Shown piece after piece: positions 24,901 to 37,353 of a stretch of 64,000 nucleotides of DNA. The stretch's first letter is position 1; the number at the start of each line of letters is the position of its first letter. The DNA lies in assembly GCA_902729315.2 (NCBI GenBank), contig LR746272.1:9852327-9916326 (forward strand). The letters are read 5' to 3'. The position numbers and the translations under genes are program-made. The notes under the pieces are model-generated. The model was given only the letters and a program-made list of their open reading frames with translations, had not been told where the DNA came from and made no database searches. Source of the DNA: Spirodela intermedia (lineage: Eukaryota > Streptophyta > Magnoliopsida > Alismatales > Araceae).

Positions 24901-25767
24901 AGTTCTAATAGTTACCTTAGTTGGAACCCAATTAAGCAAATAGGTTGCAATCTTTAGTATTTTTTCTTAGAGGTTATTTGGTGGAGTAGATTGACTAATC
25001 ATATTCCTTATCATATCTTTAAGTGTTCTATTTTTTTGTTTAACAAAACCATTCATGCTAGGAGATCTTAGCATAGTATATTATGAGATGATGCTATACT
25101 CTTCTAGGAATTTAGCAAAAAGATTCTAGATGTTGTTCACCTGATTTATCATATTTACCATAGTATTCACCACCATGGTCTAATTTGATAGCCTTAATCT
25201 ATTTGTTCAATTGATTCTCAACTTTAGCTTTATATTTCTTGAATACATCAAGTGGTTGAGACTTCTCATAAATAAGATGCAAGTAGCCAAATCAAGAATA
25301 ATCATCTATGAATGTAATAAAATGTTATTGACCATTCTAAAAGGCCATAAGAAATGATCTACAAATATTCGTATGTATTAATTCTAAGACATCTAAAACT
25401 CGATTGACACCTATTTTCTTTATGTTTGTTTTCTTACTTTTGATACATTTGACACGTGTTAAAATTATTATAATCAAGTCAATCAAGAATTCTATTAGAC
25501 ATGAGTAGATCAGTTCTCTATTTAGAGATATGACATAATCTCGTGTCATAATAAAGTGAAATTCTCATTGATTAATTTTCTTTTTATATTCCTTAAATTG
25601 ATATATAAGATTTCATTAGAAGGGACCATTATGTCAAGTAAGTATAAGTTATCATGACTTGATAAAGTACCAATATTAATACAATTTGAATTATCAAATA
25701 AATTAAAATTTTTATTTCTAAATAGACAATTATAACCAAATTTGTCTAAATTAGAAATAGAAATCAA
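24901..25767 (-). pseudogene. Integrase remnant of copia relic 2
   Basis: Frames 25337-25549 and 25546-25767 cover the pre-integrase and HHCC region (HFIMTRDYVISLNRELI; a CIKSKKTN stretch follows). They continue to about 24900 with decayed core and C-terminal parts. Alignable with 13020-13866 of relic 1. Confidence 0.7.
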
Positions 25768-26029
25768 GTTACGTATAAAAAATGGTACAACCTAAGCTTC
25801 AATCAAATCTAAATAGTGACTACATTGCTATTGCCAAATAATTTTGTTTTTAAATATTGTGGCCAAATGAGCACTATTCTAGTCCCTAAAAACAAAATCA
25901 ATTCCAAATTACATTACTATGCTAGTCCCTAAGTTTTGTCTCTATCGCTTCTACTGTTACTACATTGCTATTATCCAAATAGAAGTATCTTTTATCATCA
26001 ATTAGCTTATGACAATAGAGTCAATTCTA

Positions 26030-26724
26030 TATAAGTACACATGTGAATAGTAACACTATAATTCATTCATCATGTGTACAAAGGTGCAAAATTTAAATTA
26101 ACCTCTGAACAAACTAAAGTGAGAATGTCACCTTTCTTTATGTCAATCATGATACCTGGTATAATCCTTTTTCATGTGGCCACCATACTTGCAAAAGAAA
26201 TAAGTAAATTCCTTTTTTTTCTTCATTTATTATTTCTTTAGTGGTGATCTATATGCAATTTCATTGACCATAGATATTTTTTTGATTTTTTTCTAGAGAT
26301 TGTGGCCCAATAAGCACTCTCATGCCTATCTTGTTTTAACTTTTTTTCTTCTTACACACTGTGATATGAGCTCATTTAGGGACTATTTGACTCTTTAATA
26401 ATTATAACTCACCTTAAATTGACTGAATTGTGTAAGAAGAGAAATCAAAACTAAGTGCACACATAGATGTTCTAATAGCTCTAACTTTAGTGTCTTTAGT
26501 TCTAATGTGAAATAAGACATCTTGAGAATATACTCCCTTATATTTTCCTTACCTTCATACTTCATAGAGAGAAGTTTTTCTAAGATCATACTTATTTCAA
26601 CTTTATCATTCTTAGCAAACTTTTTCTCAAGTTTTTGAAGAAAAATTCTTATTATAATGGTCTCTTCAAATAAAGTGTCCTTAAAGGCTTCTAGAATGAC
26701 ATGTTTCAAGATCATAAGACTCAT
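26030..26724 (-). pseudogene. gag and protease remnant of copia relic 2
   Basis: The frame 26395-26724 encodes 109 residues of a UBN2-type gag core (FLQKLEKKFAKNDKVEIS, KENIREYILKMS, ELKTLKLELLEHL, VHLVLISLLTQFSQFKVSYN). A zinc knuckle (CKYGGHMKKD) lies at about 26155-26215 and a damaged protease motif at about 26040-26072. This gag frame is better preserved than in relic 1. Confidence 0.8.
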
Positions 26725-27529
26725 GTGATTTGATTAGTTCTACTTATCTGTATCTCTTTTATCTTCATGAGAGTTTGTAAGATAATCTTATCTTAATGTA
26801 GTGTCTAGATCCAAACAACCAAGAACTATCATAACATTCTCTTTCTATACCTTGAAGTTGGTGCCATTTAACATAAGAATATAGTTTATCTAGACAAAAA
26901 TAGTATAAGCAGATCTTGAAACTATACAAGAAACAATATAACACTCATATAAGTAACTTGATTTTCAAATAATAGTACTTTTCAACACAAGATATTAAGT
27001 GCAACATTAATACTTTATCTTTGGACAACAATATTAACTACAAGTAATATCTTAGTGTCGTAAATAAATATTGACAATAAGTTTCTATTAAATAATGTAT
27101 TTCTTTGGACGGACTTATTATTCACATAAAAATACTAAATAATTATCACATATTTATTATTACAAATGTATGTAATTTATAAAATACAAAACTTTTCTTT
27201 GGGTCAATTAGTATCCACAAAATCACATACACAACATCTCATACATTAGAAAAATTAATATCCACAAAAGAGCCTACTTTGGTAGTATGTTGCTTCAAGT
27301 AATAATTCTAAAATATCAAACATGTACCAAAATTTGAATCATGATAGTTATTTGACATTTAACCATAGTCAATGCAAATATAAATATTAAAAATTTGAAA
27401 TAACTTCATAAAAAAGTTCTAAACTAAAATCATCAATAATATTTCAGAAATAAAATGACGTCCGAAACAATTTTTTTTGTGGGTATGACATCAACAGACC
27501 AAATGATGACATCATCATGACGTCATCAC

Positions 27530-28400
27530 TATAGACCGGCGCCTCGGCTAACTAGACCAGCTTATATCGAGCCGGCGCGCCATCTAAGCGCACCGTTCTG
27601 GCTCTCTGGCTCGCTTTGAGCTGATCACCTAAACCAGCGTGAGCCGAGCCACGTACTAGAACCAGCGCGAGCCGAGATGCGCATCAGAACTAGTGCGAGC
27701 GGTGTACGAAACCTCCGCGTGACGGTTCGTCTCTCGTTCAGAAAGCATTGAAAATGGTGTGGCCGTTGCATGTGACGAACCGGTGGCTGGCTTGAAACGC
27801 CGCGTGACGATTCCTCTCCCTTTCGGCATGCATTGAAAATGGTGCCGTTTCACGTGGCGGAGCGGCGCACGAACCGTCGCACAGAGAGAGAAACCTTATG
27901 GCTTGGAACGGTCGGCCCCAAAAAATGGCCTCCCATTTGACAAACGGAGCCGCACCGGTCGCCCCTCCCCTCCATGTCCTCCTCATTCCCGCTGATTTCT
28001 GGAAGGCCTGGAAACCATCCTTCGGCGAGAGAAAGAGGAAGAACCGAAGGGATTAGGGGCGTGCGGAAGTCGCCGCAGCCCTTCGCCTCCAGCAGATCCT
28101 TTCGGAATCCTTTGGCGTTGGCCTGCATCTCTTCTTCGCCTTCTAGAGCCCTTCGATGTCCAGACATCCGGAAGTGTTGTCCACTACTCTCCAGCCTCCC
28201 GTCTGACAACGGAAAGGTGAAAAAGGAATGGCTGGGCCCCTCTTGCAGCTCACAATTTCCAAATGAAAATCTTCCTTCAAGAGAAGAGAGGAAGAGAGGT
28301 GTGCGGAAACCACCGCTCCTCCTCTGCAAGGAAAGAAAATGAGTCGACAGACCCATCTAAACGGCCTGTACGGCCTATTAATCCGTCCATGGTAAGGTCG
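27530..28400 (-). other. GC-rich leader of copia relic 2 with a 168-codon open frame
   Basis: The leader lies between primer site and gag. A frame of 168 codons is open at 27850-28356 on the - strand, with no known domain. The stretch 27690-27860 holds two related copies of a segment with CCGCGTGACG and CATTGAAAATGGTG, a short tandem duplication. The corresponding leader of relic 1 (10551-11280) has a 70-80 bp deletion and does not keep the frame, so coding function is unlikely. Confidence 0.55.
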
Positions 28401-28534
28401 AAACCTTATGATTTCCACAATGGACGCTTGAATCCATTCCCAAGACAAGGCATAAAAAATGATACGGAGATGAATGAAAAATAATGATAAACATGTCATT
28501 CTCCAAAAACAACACATTTGGCTCTGATATTACT

Positions 28535-28975
28535 TGCAAGATTTGAAGGATCTAATGTTGAGATATATGGAGAATGATAAAGTATAATGAGAATGAATTA
28601 AAACCATACCTGAATCCATGAAGACACAAGTACGAGGATGGCCTTTTGGATCAGCATAGGGGAGTTGTCCAATGACTTGCCCTAGAAATGTGATGCTCAA
28701 AGAGTGACTCATGATGTGTGACCTAAGGACCATGACCTCTTATTTATAGACAAGAGGTGGTTAGCCTCTTGATATTTTTTTCTAATTTAGCCCATCATAA
28801 AATTAGAATAACATCTAGTTTCTACACATATTTATATTTATACCTATTCTTATGAGAGAGGTCGTAATCTCAAATACTTAAACTTCAATTAATGACTTTA
28901 AGTGAGATTAATTCAATGATAGTCCCATAATATATAATTCATATATTATTGTCCACATTGAGATTAATTCCAACA
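28535..28975 (-). repeat. 5' LTR of copia relic 2
   Basis: 441 bp. On the - strand it starts TGTTGGAATTAATC and ends CTTGCA, followed two bases later by a TAATATCAGAGCC primer site (about 28520-28532) of the initiator tRNA-Met type. Confidence 0.88.
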
Positions 28976-29287
28976 GCATGTACATCAGTTCAGACTTGGT
29001 AATTTCTTGTGAGGCCTCATGTGAAGTTCAGCTTTTAAATTTTGTCATGATGATTGGGTATAATAACATACTTAGGCTAATTGTTATCTAGCTCGAAGCA
29101 ATTTAATAACTTAAACTTATTGCGCTTTAAACTTATAATTTGCATCCTAATTGCTGTATATATACATCAAACGTTCCCCCCCTTTGTGGCCCACCCCTCG
29201 CCCCCCACCGACAACTGCTAGCTACTATCTCTTATAGTCGGTGGCTACAGATCTGGCCTACCTAGGGAACAGAACTGTCCTTGTCTG
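28976..29287. repeat. Duplicated block 2, short piece
   Basis: Between two copia elements. The right part (29160-29287) aligns with about 5680-5800 of block 1 (CCCCTCGCC, GGGAACAGAACTGTCC). The left part is not clearly alignable. Noncoding. Confidence 0.6.
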
Positions 29288-29867
29288 TGTAAGAGAGGTA
29301 CATTGCATACAGAAACGAATCTAGACTTATACAAATGCAGGAGATATCAGAGGAAAATTGTTAACAAGAAGAGAATACCAAGAGATGGTGTGGACCACCT
29401 CTTTCCATCCATGATGTCATCATTACAAGAGATCCCTTAGGACAGCCCTTTAGCCTCAAGAGATTCAATAATCAATCAACAGATAGAGATGAGAAAAGGG
29501 AAGAAGAAGGAGAAGAAGAATACTTTACAATTAATCCAAAAATGGGACAAAGATACATTAAACTTCCTTTATTGGGCTCTATAAATAGCGCCCATCCACA
29601 CATGATGCGGGTAATTTCTTTAATCGCATGCATCACTTCTTTTACTCTAGGTAGTTAGGGAAACTGCCCGCACCACCCTTTCCCTTTGCATAGGTCAGCG
29701 GGGCAGGTGACACCCATCAACAAGTGGTTAGAGAAACTACCATTGTCACCCTTTCTCCTCACATGAGTCAGTGGGGTGGGTGACACCTATCAGCAAACAA
29801 TTAGGGAAACCACCCACGTCACCCCTTTCTCTAACATGGGTAGTGGGGTGGGTGACACATGTCAACA
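29288..29867 (-). repeat. 3' LTR of copia element 3
   Basis: 580 bp. The right third (29645-29867) consists of about three tandem copies of a roughly 74-bp unit containing TTAGGGAAAC and CACCCTTTC and ending with GGTGACAC. Confidence 0.85.
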
Positions 29868-29879
29868 AACTCCACCTTG

Positions 29880-32800
29880 ACAGCTATCCCTACAACACTT
29901 AAAGTTGACGTTTGTCTACTAGAAGTTCTCCTTTTGTTCTAATGTACCTACAACATTAATAAAATCCAAATAGTGCCTGAATTTTTTCACTATGATGACC
30001 TTCATCAACATAAATATGTATTCTCTTCTGTGTGGACCTTCTCTAGAGAGATATCTCTAAAGTTTACCAACTCATGACTCTTGTGACAATTGTACATCAA
30101 TGTACTTTGATTGTATATAATAGACCTAATTTTTGGTCAAGCAAATAATGCTATAATTGTCACAATGTAGATGAACTTTATTGTGGGATCTCAATTTCAC
30201 TCAATAACTTCTTCAATTACAAAGCCTCCTTAGTTACTTTAGTAGCCACCATATACTTTGTCTTAGTCGTAGATAGTGTGATAGTAGATTAAAGTGTATA
30301 CTTTAACCCATAGGTCTACTAGCCATAGTGAAGACATAATATGTTGTAGATCTTTGATGTTCTAAATCTTCAACAACATATGCATCAACAAAACCAACAA
30401 TAAAAAGAGAGCTTTACTTGTCAAAGAGAATTCTTAAATCAAGTGAATCCTTCAAATATCGAAGAATCTACTTATTATGTTCCAATGTTTCTTCTTTAGA
30501 TTGTTCATAAATCTGCTCAAAAGTCCAATGGTATAAATAATATCTAGCCTTATACAAATCATATCATACATGAGAGAGTCAACTGCACTAATATAGAGAA
30601 TTTAATTTATTTTAATAATCTCTTCTTTCGATGTCAGACACTGAGAGAGATAGTTTGAAATAATTTATCTGAGGAGTACCAACAATTTTAACATTACCCA
30701 TGCCAAATAAATCAATCATCTTTGAAAGATAACTCTTTATGTTAACTGTAATTGATCTCTTTATCGATCTTTATAGATCTGTATACCAAGGATCTTCTTC
30801 GCTACACCAAGATCCTTCATATTAAATTTTCTATGTAATAGTGCTATCAATCAACCTTGTAATTTCATTTTTTTGTAGCAATGAATATATCATCAATATA
30901 GAGCATCAAAATAATTCGAGAACTATCATTATAAGCATCATATAAACACAACAATTAAATTTTCACTTGATATAGTCAATTTACATCATATAAGAGTCAA
31001 GTTTCTTGTACCATTACTTCGGTGACTATTTTAACCTATAAAAAGACTTTCTCAATTGACAAACAAGGTGCCATAATTTATGCACAACAAAGCCCTTAAG
31101 TTGTTGCATGTAAATTGTCTCTTCTAAATTTTCATAGAGAAATGTTATCTTCACTTTCAATTATTCTAACTCCATCTCTTTATGTAAAATAATGGCTAAT
31201 ACTAGCTGAATATATGTGTGTTTTACAATATGCGAAAATATCTCATTATAATTGATTCTCTACTTCTATTTAAAACTCTTTACAACAAGTCTTGTTTTGT
31301 ACTATGGTTGATCACAATCAATTTTCATAACCTTCTTCTTATAAACACACTTATAGGCAATGGGTCACTTCCCTATAAGTAGATTAACCAAGTCTCATGT
31401 ATGGTTTTTGTCTAAGGACGTTGTCTCTTTAGATGTCGTTTATAGCCATTTCTCCTTTTTTAGGACAACTAATTGCCTCATGATAAAATGTTGGCTCACC
31501 ATAGCCTACAAACAAAGTAAAAGAACTATAGTCATGTAGATGAGCATGAGGCCTCATCTCATGCCTACCTCATCTAGTAATAATATAATAAGAAATATTC
31601 AATGAGTCTTCAACTCGATCTCTACCTCTAATTAAACTGAGTGGACACTTCACTATCTCCACCTCCACTCATGTTCTATCCACAACATAAGTATCATTAG
31701 ATTTCTAAATCATCTACCCTACTAAAAGTACTCTTCTTTGCTTTTAAGTCTCAAAGTTGATACCCCTTCACACCATTGCTATAGCACAAGAACATATATT
31801 TCTTCAATTTTAGATCAAACTTAGATCTCTCATCAATAGGTGTAAGGACATACCTTGGACATTCAAATATACATAATGTGAAATAATCAACAAAGTTTTC
31901 AATTCATATCTCTTTTGCCACCTTTCCTTCAAAAACATAATTTGACAATCTATTCACCAAATAGTGTCATGTGGATAACTTCTACTCAAAACTCCGTAGA
32001 CAAATCAACATTTAATCATAAATACCATACTTTCTCAACAATAATCATGTGGGTCATCCACTTAGTAACACCATTTTATTGTGAAGTCTTTATCACTGTA
32101 TAATGATGTCAAATCTCATACTCTCCACATAATTGATCAAATTTATAATTATTAAAATTTATACCATTGTTAGTTTACAAGACTTTGATCTTCCTTTTAG
32201 TTTGACTATCCACCTTTGCACACCATCTTGTTTTGTGAAAAACCTCTAATTTATGCTTCAAGAAGAACACTCAAATCTTTCTAAAAAAATTAATAACAAA
32301 AGTTAAAACATAATAAATTCTACTCATCAATGTCACATCAATTAGATCACACACATTCAAATGAATATAATTTAATATGTCATTTGTCTCATACTTTTCC
32401 ATCTTAAATGTCATCATATATTGTTTCTCTATGACTCAGTACTTACAAAAATCTAATTTGTAAGTTTTCACATTAGGTAGTAATCTTTGTGCATATACTT
32501 TTTGCTTATATATCTCACACATAGACCCTATATCAAGTGTTATAATAAAATTCCGTCATTCATAATATCATTAGGTGTCGTAATATAAGCTCAACTTACA
32601 TAGTGTTCCCCATCAAGTTTGTAAATATTTACTGATAGATAACTCATTTTCATCACAACAAATGCTTATTTATTAACCTTGAGGATCTTATTCTCAACTT
32701 TAAAGTAACAATCATCTGTCTCTAGAACTCTTAGTGATATCAAATTTTAACTAAATATTGGTATATGTGTATATTTTCAAGCTCCTAAACCACCTATTGA

Positions 32801-33600
32801 CTATCTTAACCTTCACTGAACTAATATCCACCACCTTGTAAGGAACATTGTTTTCCATGAAAACAACTTTAATCATGCTCTTATAAGAATCAAATCAATT
32901 ATCATGTGGGCACATATGATAAGACCAACTAAAGTTAAGAATTCATATGTTTGACAACTCAGCTGCAACTAGGATGTAATAGACTTCTCTATCATCGTTG
33001 TCCTCTATCTTTGTAATATTAGTTGAACCTGATTTGGCTCTTGATACCTTACTATTTTAATTCTTTAAATAATCTCTTCACAACCGTCCCTCATGACACG
33101 TGACATGTTTAGTTTTTAATGAACTTGTATGTGTTTTGGACTAGCTTTCCTTCACTTCTATCTTATTTCTTCCTTTCAACCTATCTCTTTTTTGCTTTCC
33201 CTTCATAAAAAAACCTTCACTAGGAGCAGCACCATTAGTTGTAGATCGTCTTTGATCAAACTTCATCAAGATACTAATTGTCTCAGTGAAGCTTACCATT
33301 TGGGTCACAATGTTCTCATATATTGAGGGCAAAGAAATCAATAAGATAATTGTTGTACTCTCTTTTGATAAGTCATCCTCAAATCTCTACAACCCAACAC
33401 AAAGGTGATGAAAATTATCAATATTGGTTGATAGTTTGATACCTTTTATCATTCGCAGCCCAAATAGCTTCAACTTCAAAATAGTCTTACTCATTACTAT
33501 CTTCCTCGTGTACCATTCTACCAACTTCTTCCATATATCAATAAGATCTTGCATTTTGAAGACGTGATACATCACACCATCCAACAAGTATTAGCAAATA
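29880..33600 (-). pseudogene. Decayed gag-pol of copia element 3
   Basis: No frame exceeds about 70 codons. Recognisable pieces on the - strand are gag (WKKLVEWYTRK, FHHLCVGL at 33387-33587), a lysine/arginine-rich part near 33141-33341, reverse transcriptase around MLYIDDIFIAT near 30890, and RNase H TKTKYMVATKVTKEA near 30235-30290 and LHCDN near 30175. Everything between is broken by stops. Confidence 0.65.
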
Positions 33601-33836
33601 GTTTTGGTGGCGTTCATTTTCATCCTTTTTCATTCATCATCTTTGATGTTGTCGGGTTTGGTACCTTCCAATGCCTTATACACGTCCTTGATCAATAGAT
33701 CATTCACCTTCTGCTGCTATAGGTTGTAGTTGGTAGAATCACCCAATTTTTCAATATCAAAATGAGATACAATAGAAGACTATATTTCATGAGTGATAAT
33801 AAGTCAAAATACACAAAACTTGACTCTTCTACCACT

Positions 33837-34365
33837 TGTAAGAGAGATATGCATGTGCGGAAGTAAATCTAGAATTATATGTATGTAGTAGATTTTAGAG
33901 GAACTAATAATAAGAGGAGAATACCCAAGAGATAGTGTTGACCACCTCTTTCATCACGGCATCGTCATTGACAAGAGTATCCTCAGGGCAGCCCCTTTTG
34001 CCTCAAGAGATTCAACAATCAGCCAAGAGATAGAGATAGGGAATCAGAAGAAGAATACTTTATGTTTAATTGAAAAATAAGATTGATATATATTAAACTT
34101 TCTTTATTGGGATACATAAATAGGGTGCGTCCAAACATGATGCGGGTGATTTTTGTAACCACTTACATCACTCCTTTTACTACATGTGATTAGGAATACC
34201 ACCTACATCACCCTTTCCCCTCACAAGTGGGGTGAGTGACACTCGTGAGTAAGTAGTTAGGAAAACCACCCGTGTCACCCTTTCCCCTCACAAGTGATTA
34301 GGAAAATCACTCGTGTCACCCTTTTCCCTTGCGTGGGTCAATGGGGTCGGTGACACCCACCAACA
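33837..34365 (-). repeat. 5' LTR of copia element 3
   Basis: 529 bp, the mate of 29288-29867. It has the same internal tandem units (34180-34365), in a shorter and rearranged form. Confidence 0.85.
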
Positions 34366-34717
34366 CTATGACCTCGTAGAGTCAATAGATAATTATTTAA
34401 TTAGCATGTCCACATTATAAAATTATATGTAGTTATATCTTCAAACATGAAATATGTACACATTCTTATTTTTTCATTTTCATCTATTTTATTTTTATTT
34501 CTAGTATAGCCTATCTAGACTTGAGCCACATCCACTGTGAGACGAAGCCTTGGCATTCAGTAGTAGACTATTTTCAACATTCAACATGCACTCACAATTT
34601 ACTACTCACTAGTGGGTTCGTATCTTAACTAAGTGCCACTTTAGGTGTGAATTTTCCCATGTGCTAAGTATCATGAATATCTGATCGATGGCAGTCCTTG
34701 ATGAAGCACTTGACCAA
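34366..34717. repeat. Duplicated block 2, continued
   Basis: Aligns with about 5800-6160 of block 1: GACCTCGTAGAGTC, TTTTTCATTTTCATCTATTTTATTTTTATTTC, and the GATCGATGGCAGTCCTTGAT stretch. Noncoding. Confidence 0.8.
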
Positions 34718-36359
34718 TGACGTGACTTAGTCATTGTATAGTAAATGACATAAATTTAAAATTTATGAAACTAAAAAATATAAATTTTTAGATATTTAGA
34801 AGTATTTCTGAAAAAATATATCAATTATAATTCAATCAAACTTTCACAAAAGTAGTAATTTTCCAAGTAGATCATAGGGATATAATATAATATCAGGTAA
34901 TTATTAAGAATTTTTCTCAAAGAATACTATTTTCTATAAATTTTATACTAAAAAATAAAAATTAAATATATTTAAAATTTACAAAAAGGGAAATAGATTA
35001 CAGACGATTACAAAGATGTCAAGATGACGTCAACGCCTAGCAAACATGAATCGGGTGCAAATAGAGTTTCGCTCAACAATTCTTATGTAAGTAATTATAG
35101 ATGATTTAATTAATCAAATTAAGATCTATAGAAGCCAGAAGAATCGTAATTGAATGAAGTATATTTTGGTAAATTTAAACCACACAAATTATTACTAAAT
35201 AAAACGTAAATTAAGTTGAATGTAGGAAAATAGAATTTCAACATCGCGGCGGCGATGCGTCGGCGATGCACTAAAATCTTGAGCATTCAAGAGGATCGTC
35301 GTGTAGTGTCGACGACCTCGAAGGCTCTCTTTGAATAAGGACCACGTGGGCAATCTTTAGATCTCTTTGCAAAGTCTAGAGATCAATGAAATAGGTTGTC
35401 GAATCGTCTCTAATGGTTGTCATTTGGCGAAGTGGAAAAATCATCACTTTGCGACTCTCCGATGGCTGTCACTTGACAAAGAGGAGCTAGATGGAGGTGG
35501 GGCGTGTGTCAGGGAGCTTCATCCTTAGGTCTGCACAGTAAGAAGAGGCTCTTCATCACATTTGGTATGCTCTCAAGAGGTGATGACTCATCTTCTAGTG
35601 AATCGTCCTCTTCCGGACGACGGCTTATTTATCGATCAATCGGAGATGCTTTACTCGATAGATTTGTGATCCTTTTATCGCAAATCGTTCAACAATTTTA
35701 GTAATAGTGCTCCGCGAATCACATTAATGAGATTTTCATCGATGATCCAACGATTCTAGTTGCTTAATCTTTCACCGACGATATGTAGGAAAGTTACGAT
35801 AATCAAATTAAAAATATGAGTTTTGGCTCTAGGAGGATTCAAACCCATGCCGGTTGCCCACCCTTTTTGAAGAATGTGTGACGCGGGTTTAGTCCCACAT
35901 CACTTGTTCGTTGAAGTTTCTAGCAAATATATAGTAATATTATATTTTCGATCAAGTCCCTTTCTTGCGTATATACAATCACTCTTTGCCCCACAACTAG
36001 CTGGCCATTGGTGACTTAGAAAAAGAGTGGCACACGTGCCCCTATCAATCCAAGGTGCTTGAGCCCCTACTCGTAGCTACTCCTCAACTATGCTTTTGAT
36101 CTACTTGCGGGCCTTACTAGTCAATAGGTCCTCTCATTTTGTTATATTTTTTTAATTTCTTTTTTTTCATTTATCTCAAGAGTAAGACTATAAAAATTAT
36201 ATAAATTCATATTAAACTATATAATTATCTAAAAATTCATGTTAATTAATTGAAAACTACTTTTCATACTTTAACACAAATATAAGTCTATTTATCATGA
36301 GTTAAAGTCAAAACTATATTATTTACTAATTATTAACTCATGATAATGAAGACTTATCA
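34718..36359 (-). mobile_element. Solo LTR of the 1.6 kb family (copy 3)
   Basis: 1642 bp from TGACGTGACTTAG to GACTTATCA on the + strand, flanked on both sides by a perfect 5-bp repeat ACCAA. The flanks rejoin into the sequence found uninterrupted at about 6150-6170 in block 1, so the empty site is known. The best-defined member of the family. Confidence 0.93.
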
Positions 36360-37225
36360 ACCAACTTATAAGTATAAGGGCCCACTCACCTCACCAAGCT
36401 AAGAATTCTTACTAGTTCTCTCACATGGGTTTGTCACCCTCTGTTTTTTGTGTCTTGAAGTTCTTTTATATAGAGAAACCTAATTACAAATGTTAGACCT
36501 AGTTAATGTGGGAAACTTTTATATGATGTCCCTTACCATGAAGCTTAGAATCATTGAGCCATTAGAAGGTATCACATCTTAGGGGCTTTATAGCTCACTC
36601 ATCCCAATGGGTCTTGTTGGATGTGGCTTTTGGGGTAAGGTTCCCCTAGAGTCGAAGCAATAGCTTTTTGGATCCAATGAAGTAATAAAAAAATAAAATT
36701 TTGACTATCCATAAATACTTTATCAATATCATGTGAACTTCAGACCATTTAATCTATTCCATTCCATCGATTTGAGAAACCATTTAATATATGAAGATTA
36801 TTGGGCTTTGATGATCATGATGTATTTTATTTCTTGCATTGACATTAGTACCTTTGCATATGTGAAATTACTCGATCACCATTAGAAGAAGTAATAAAAA
36901 ATATCACTAAAAATTCAACAAATTTTCAATGATAAAATGCCTGCGAGAGTATTTAAGAATTGAACAATAGGTTCAAACATGGGTTCATCATATGTCCTAG
37001 ATATTAAATACATTCACAACTCTTGAACTCTTAAATACCGCCATATTTAAGAATGGAAGGGGTGTTAATCTCCTTGAATCTAGAGAGGACAATGAAAGGA
37101 CTAGCATAGGGACTTGTCTCAAACATACCCATGGCAAAGGGGGTTTCGATTTTACAAGGTAAAGAGTTAAACTTTATAAACTAAGGGAGAAATTTTATGA
37201 ATCAAGATATATATAACTTGTGCAA
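36360..37225. other. Intergenic, mostly unassigned
   Basis: The first about 80 bases continue block 2 (match to 6160-6230). The rest, including AT-rich DNA at 36480-37200, has no recognised gene, LTR or repeat match in the window. Confidence 0.4.
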
Positions 37226-37353
37226 GAGAGAGAGGGAGGGAGGCAGAGTGTGAGTAATAGAGAGGGAATGAGAGAGAGAGAGAGAGGAAGAGATAGGAAA
37301 GAGAGAGGCATAGTGTTTGATGTCTCTCTACGAAGATACTTCACCCAATACAT
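37226..37353 (+). repeat. GA-rich tract and fragment of a DUF538 spacer (unit 0)
   Basis: After a GA-rich tract, 37300-37350 matches the end of the DUF538 spacer at about 47710-47772 (GTGTTTGA, GATACT, CCACCCAAT-type landmarks). This is the left half of an old array unit. Confidence 0.55.

Larger units (their letters stand above)
21288..28975 (-). mobile_element. Ty1/copia relic 2, both LTRs present
   Basis: Reading the - strand, the 5' LTR is 28535-28975, then primer site, GC-rich leader, gag, protease, integrase, reverse transcriptase, RNase H, and the 3' LTR (21288-21608 plus 23321-23439) split by a solo LTR. Same family as 9981-17562. The two LTRs have diverged visibly by base changes, mostly C/T and G/A, so the insertion is old. 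Flanking pentamers are GTGTG and GCATG, a poor match. It lies inside duplicated block 2 and is absent from block 1. All coding parts are broken. Confidence 0.88.
29288..34365 (-). mobile_element. Ty1/copia element 3, both LTRs present
   Basis: LTRs at 29288-29867 (3') and 33837-34365 (5') both run TGTAAGAGAG...CAACA on the + strand. A classic polypurine tract (AAGGTGGAGTT on the - strand, about 29868-29880) abuts the 3' LTR, and a TGGTAGAAGAGTC primer site follows the 5' LTR. Internal remnants in copia order are gag (33387-33587, UBN2-like), integrase region (about 31400-32900), reverse transcriptase with an intact YIDD box (about 30880-30912) and RNase H (about 30130-30290). Flanking pentamers GTCTG and CTATG match poorly. 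It is inserted in block 2 and absent from block 1. Coding capacity is lost. Confidence 0.85.

Noticed and set aside
29645-29867. CRISPR-like spaced repeats
   Set aside because: Units are directly adjacent and degenerate, without regular spacers, and lie in a plant LTR.
34718-36359. DNA transposon interpretation of the 1.6 kb elements
   Set aside because: Ends are TG...CA without terminal inverted repeats, and the target duplication is 5 bp, which fits an LTR better.
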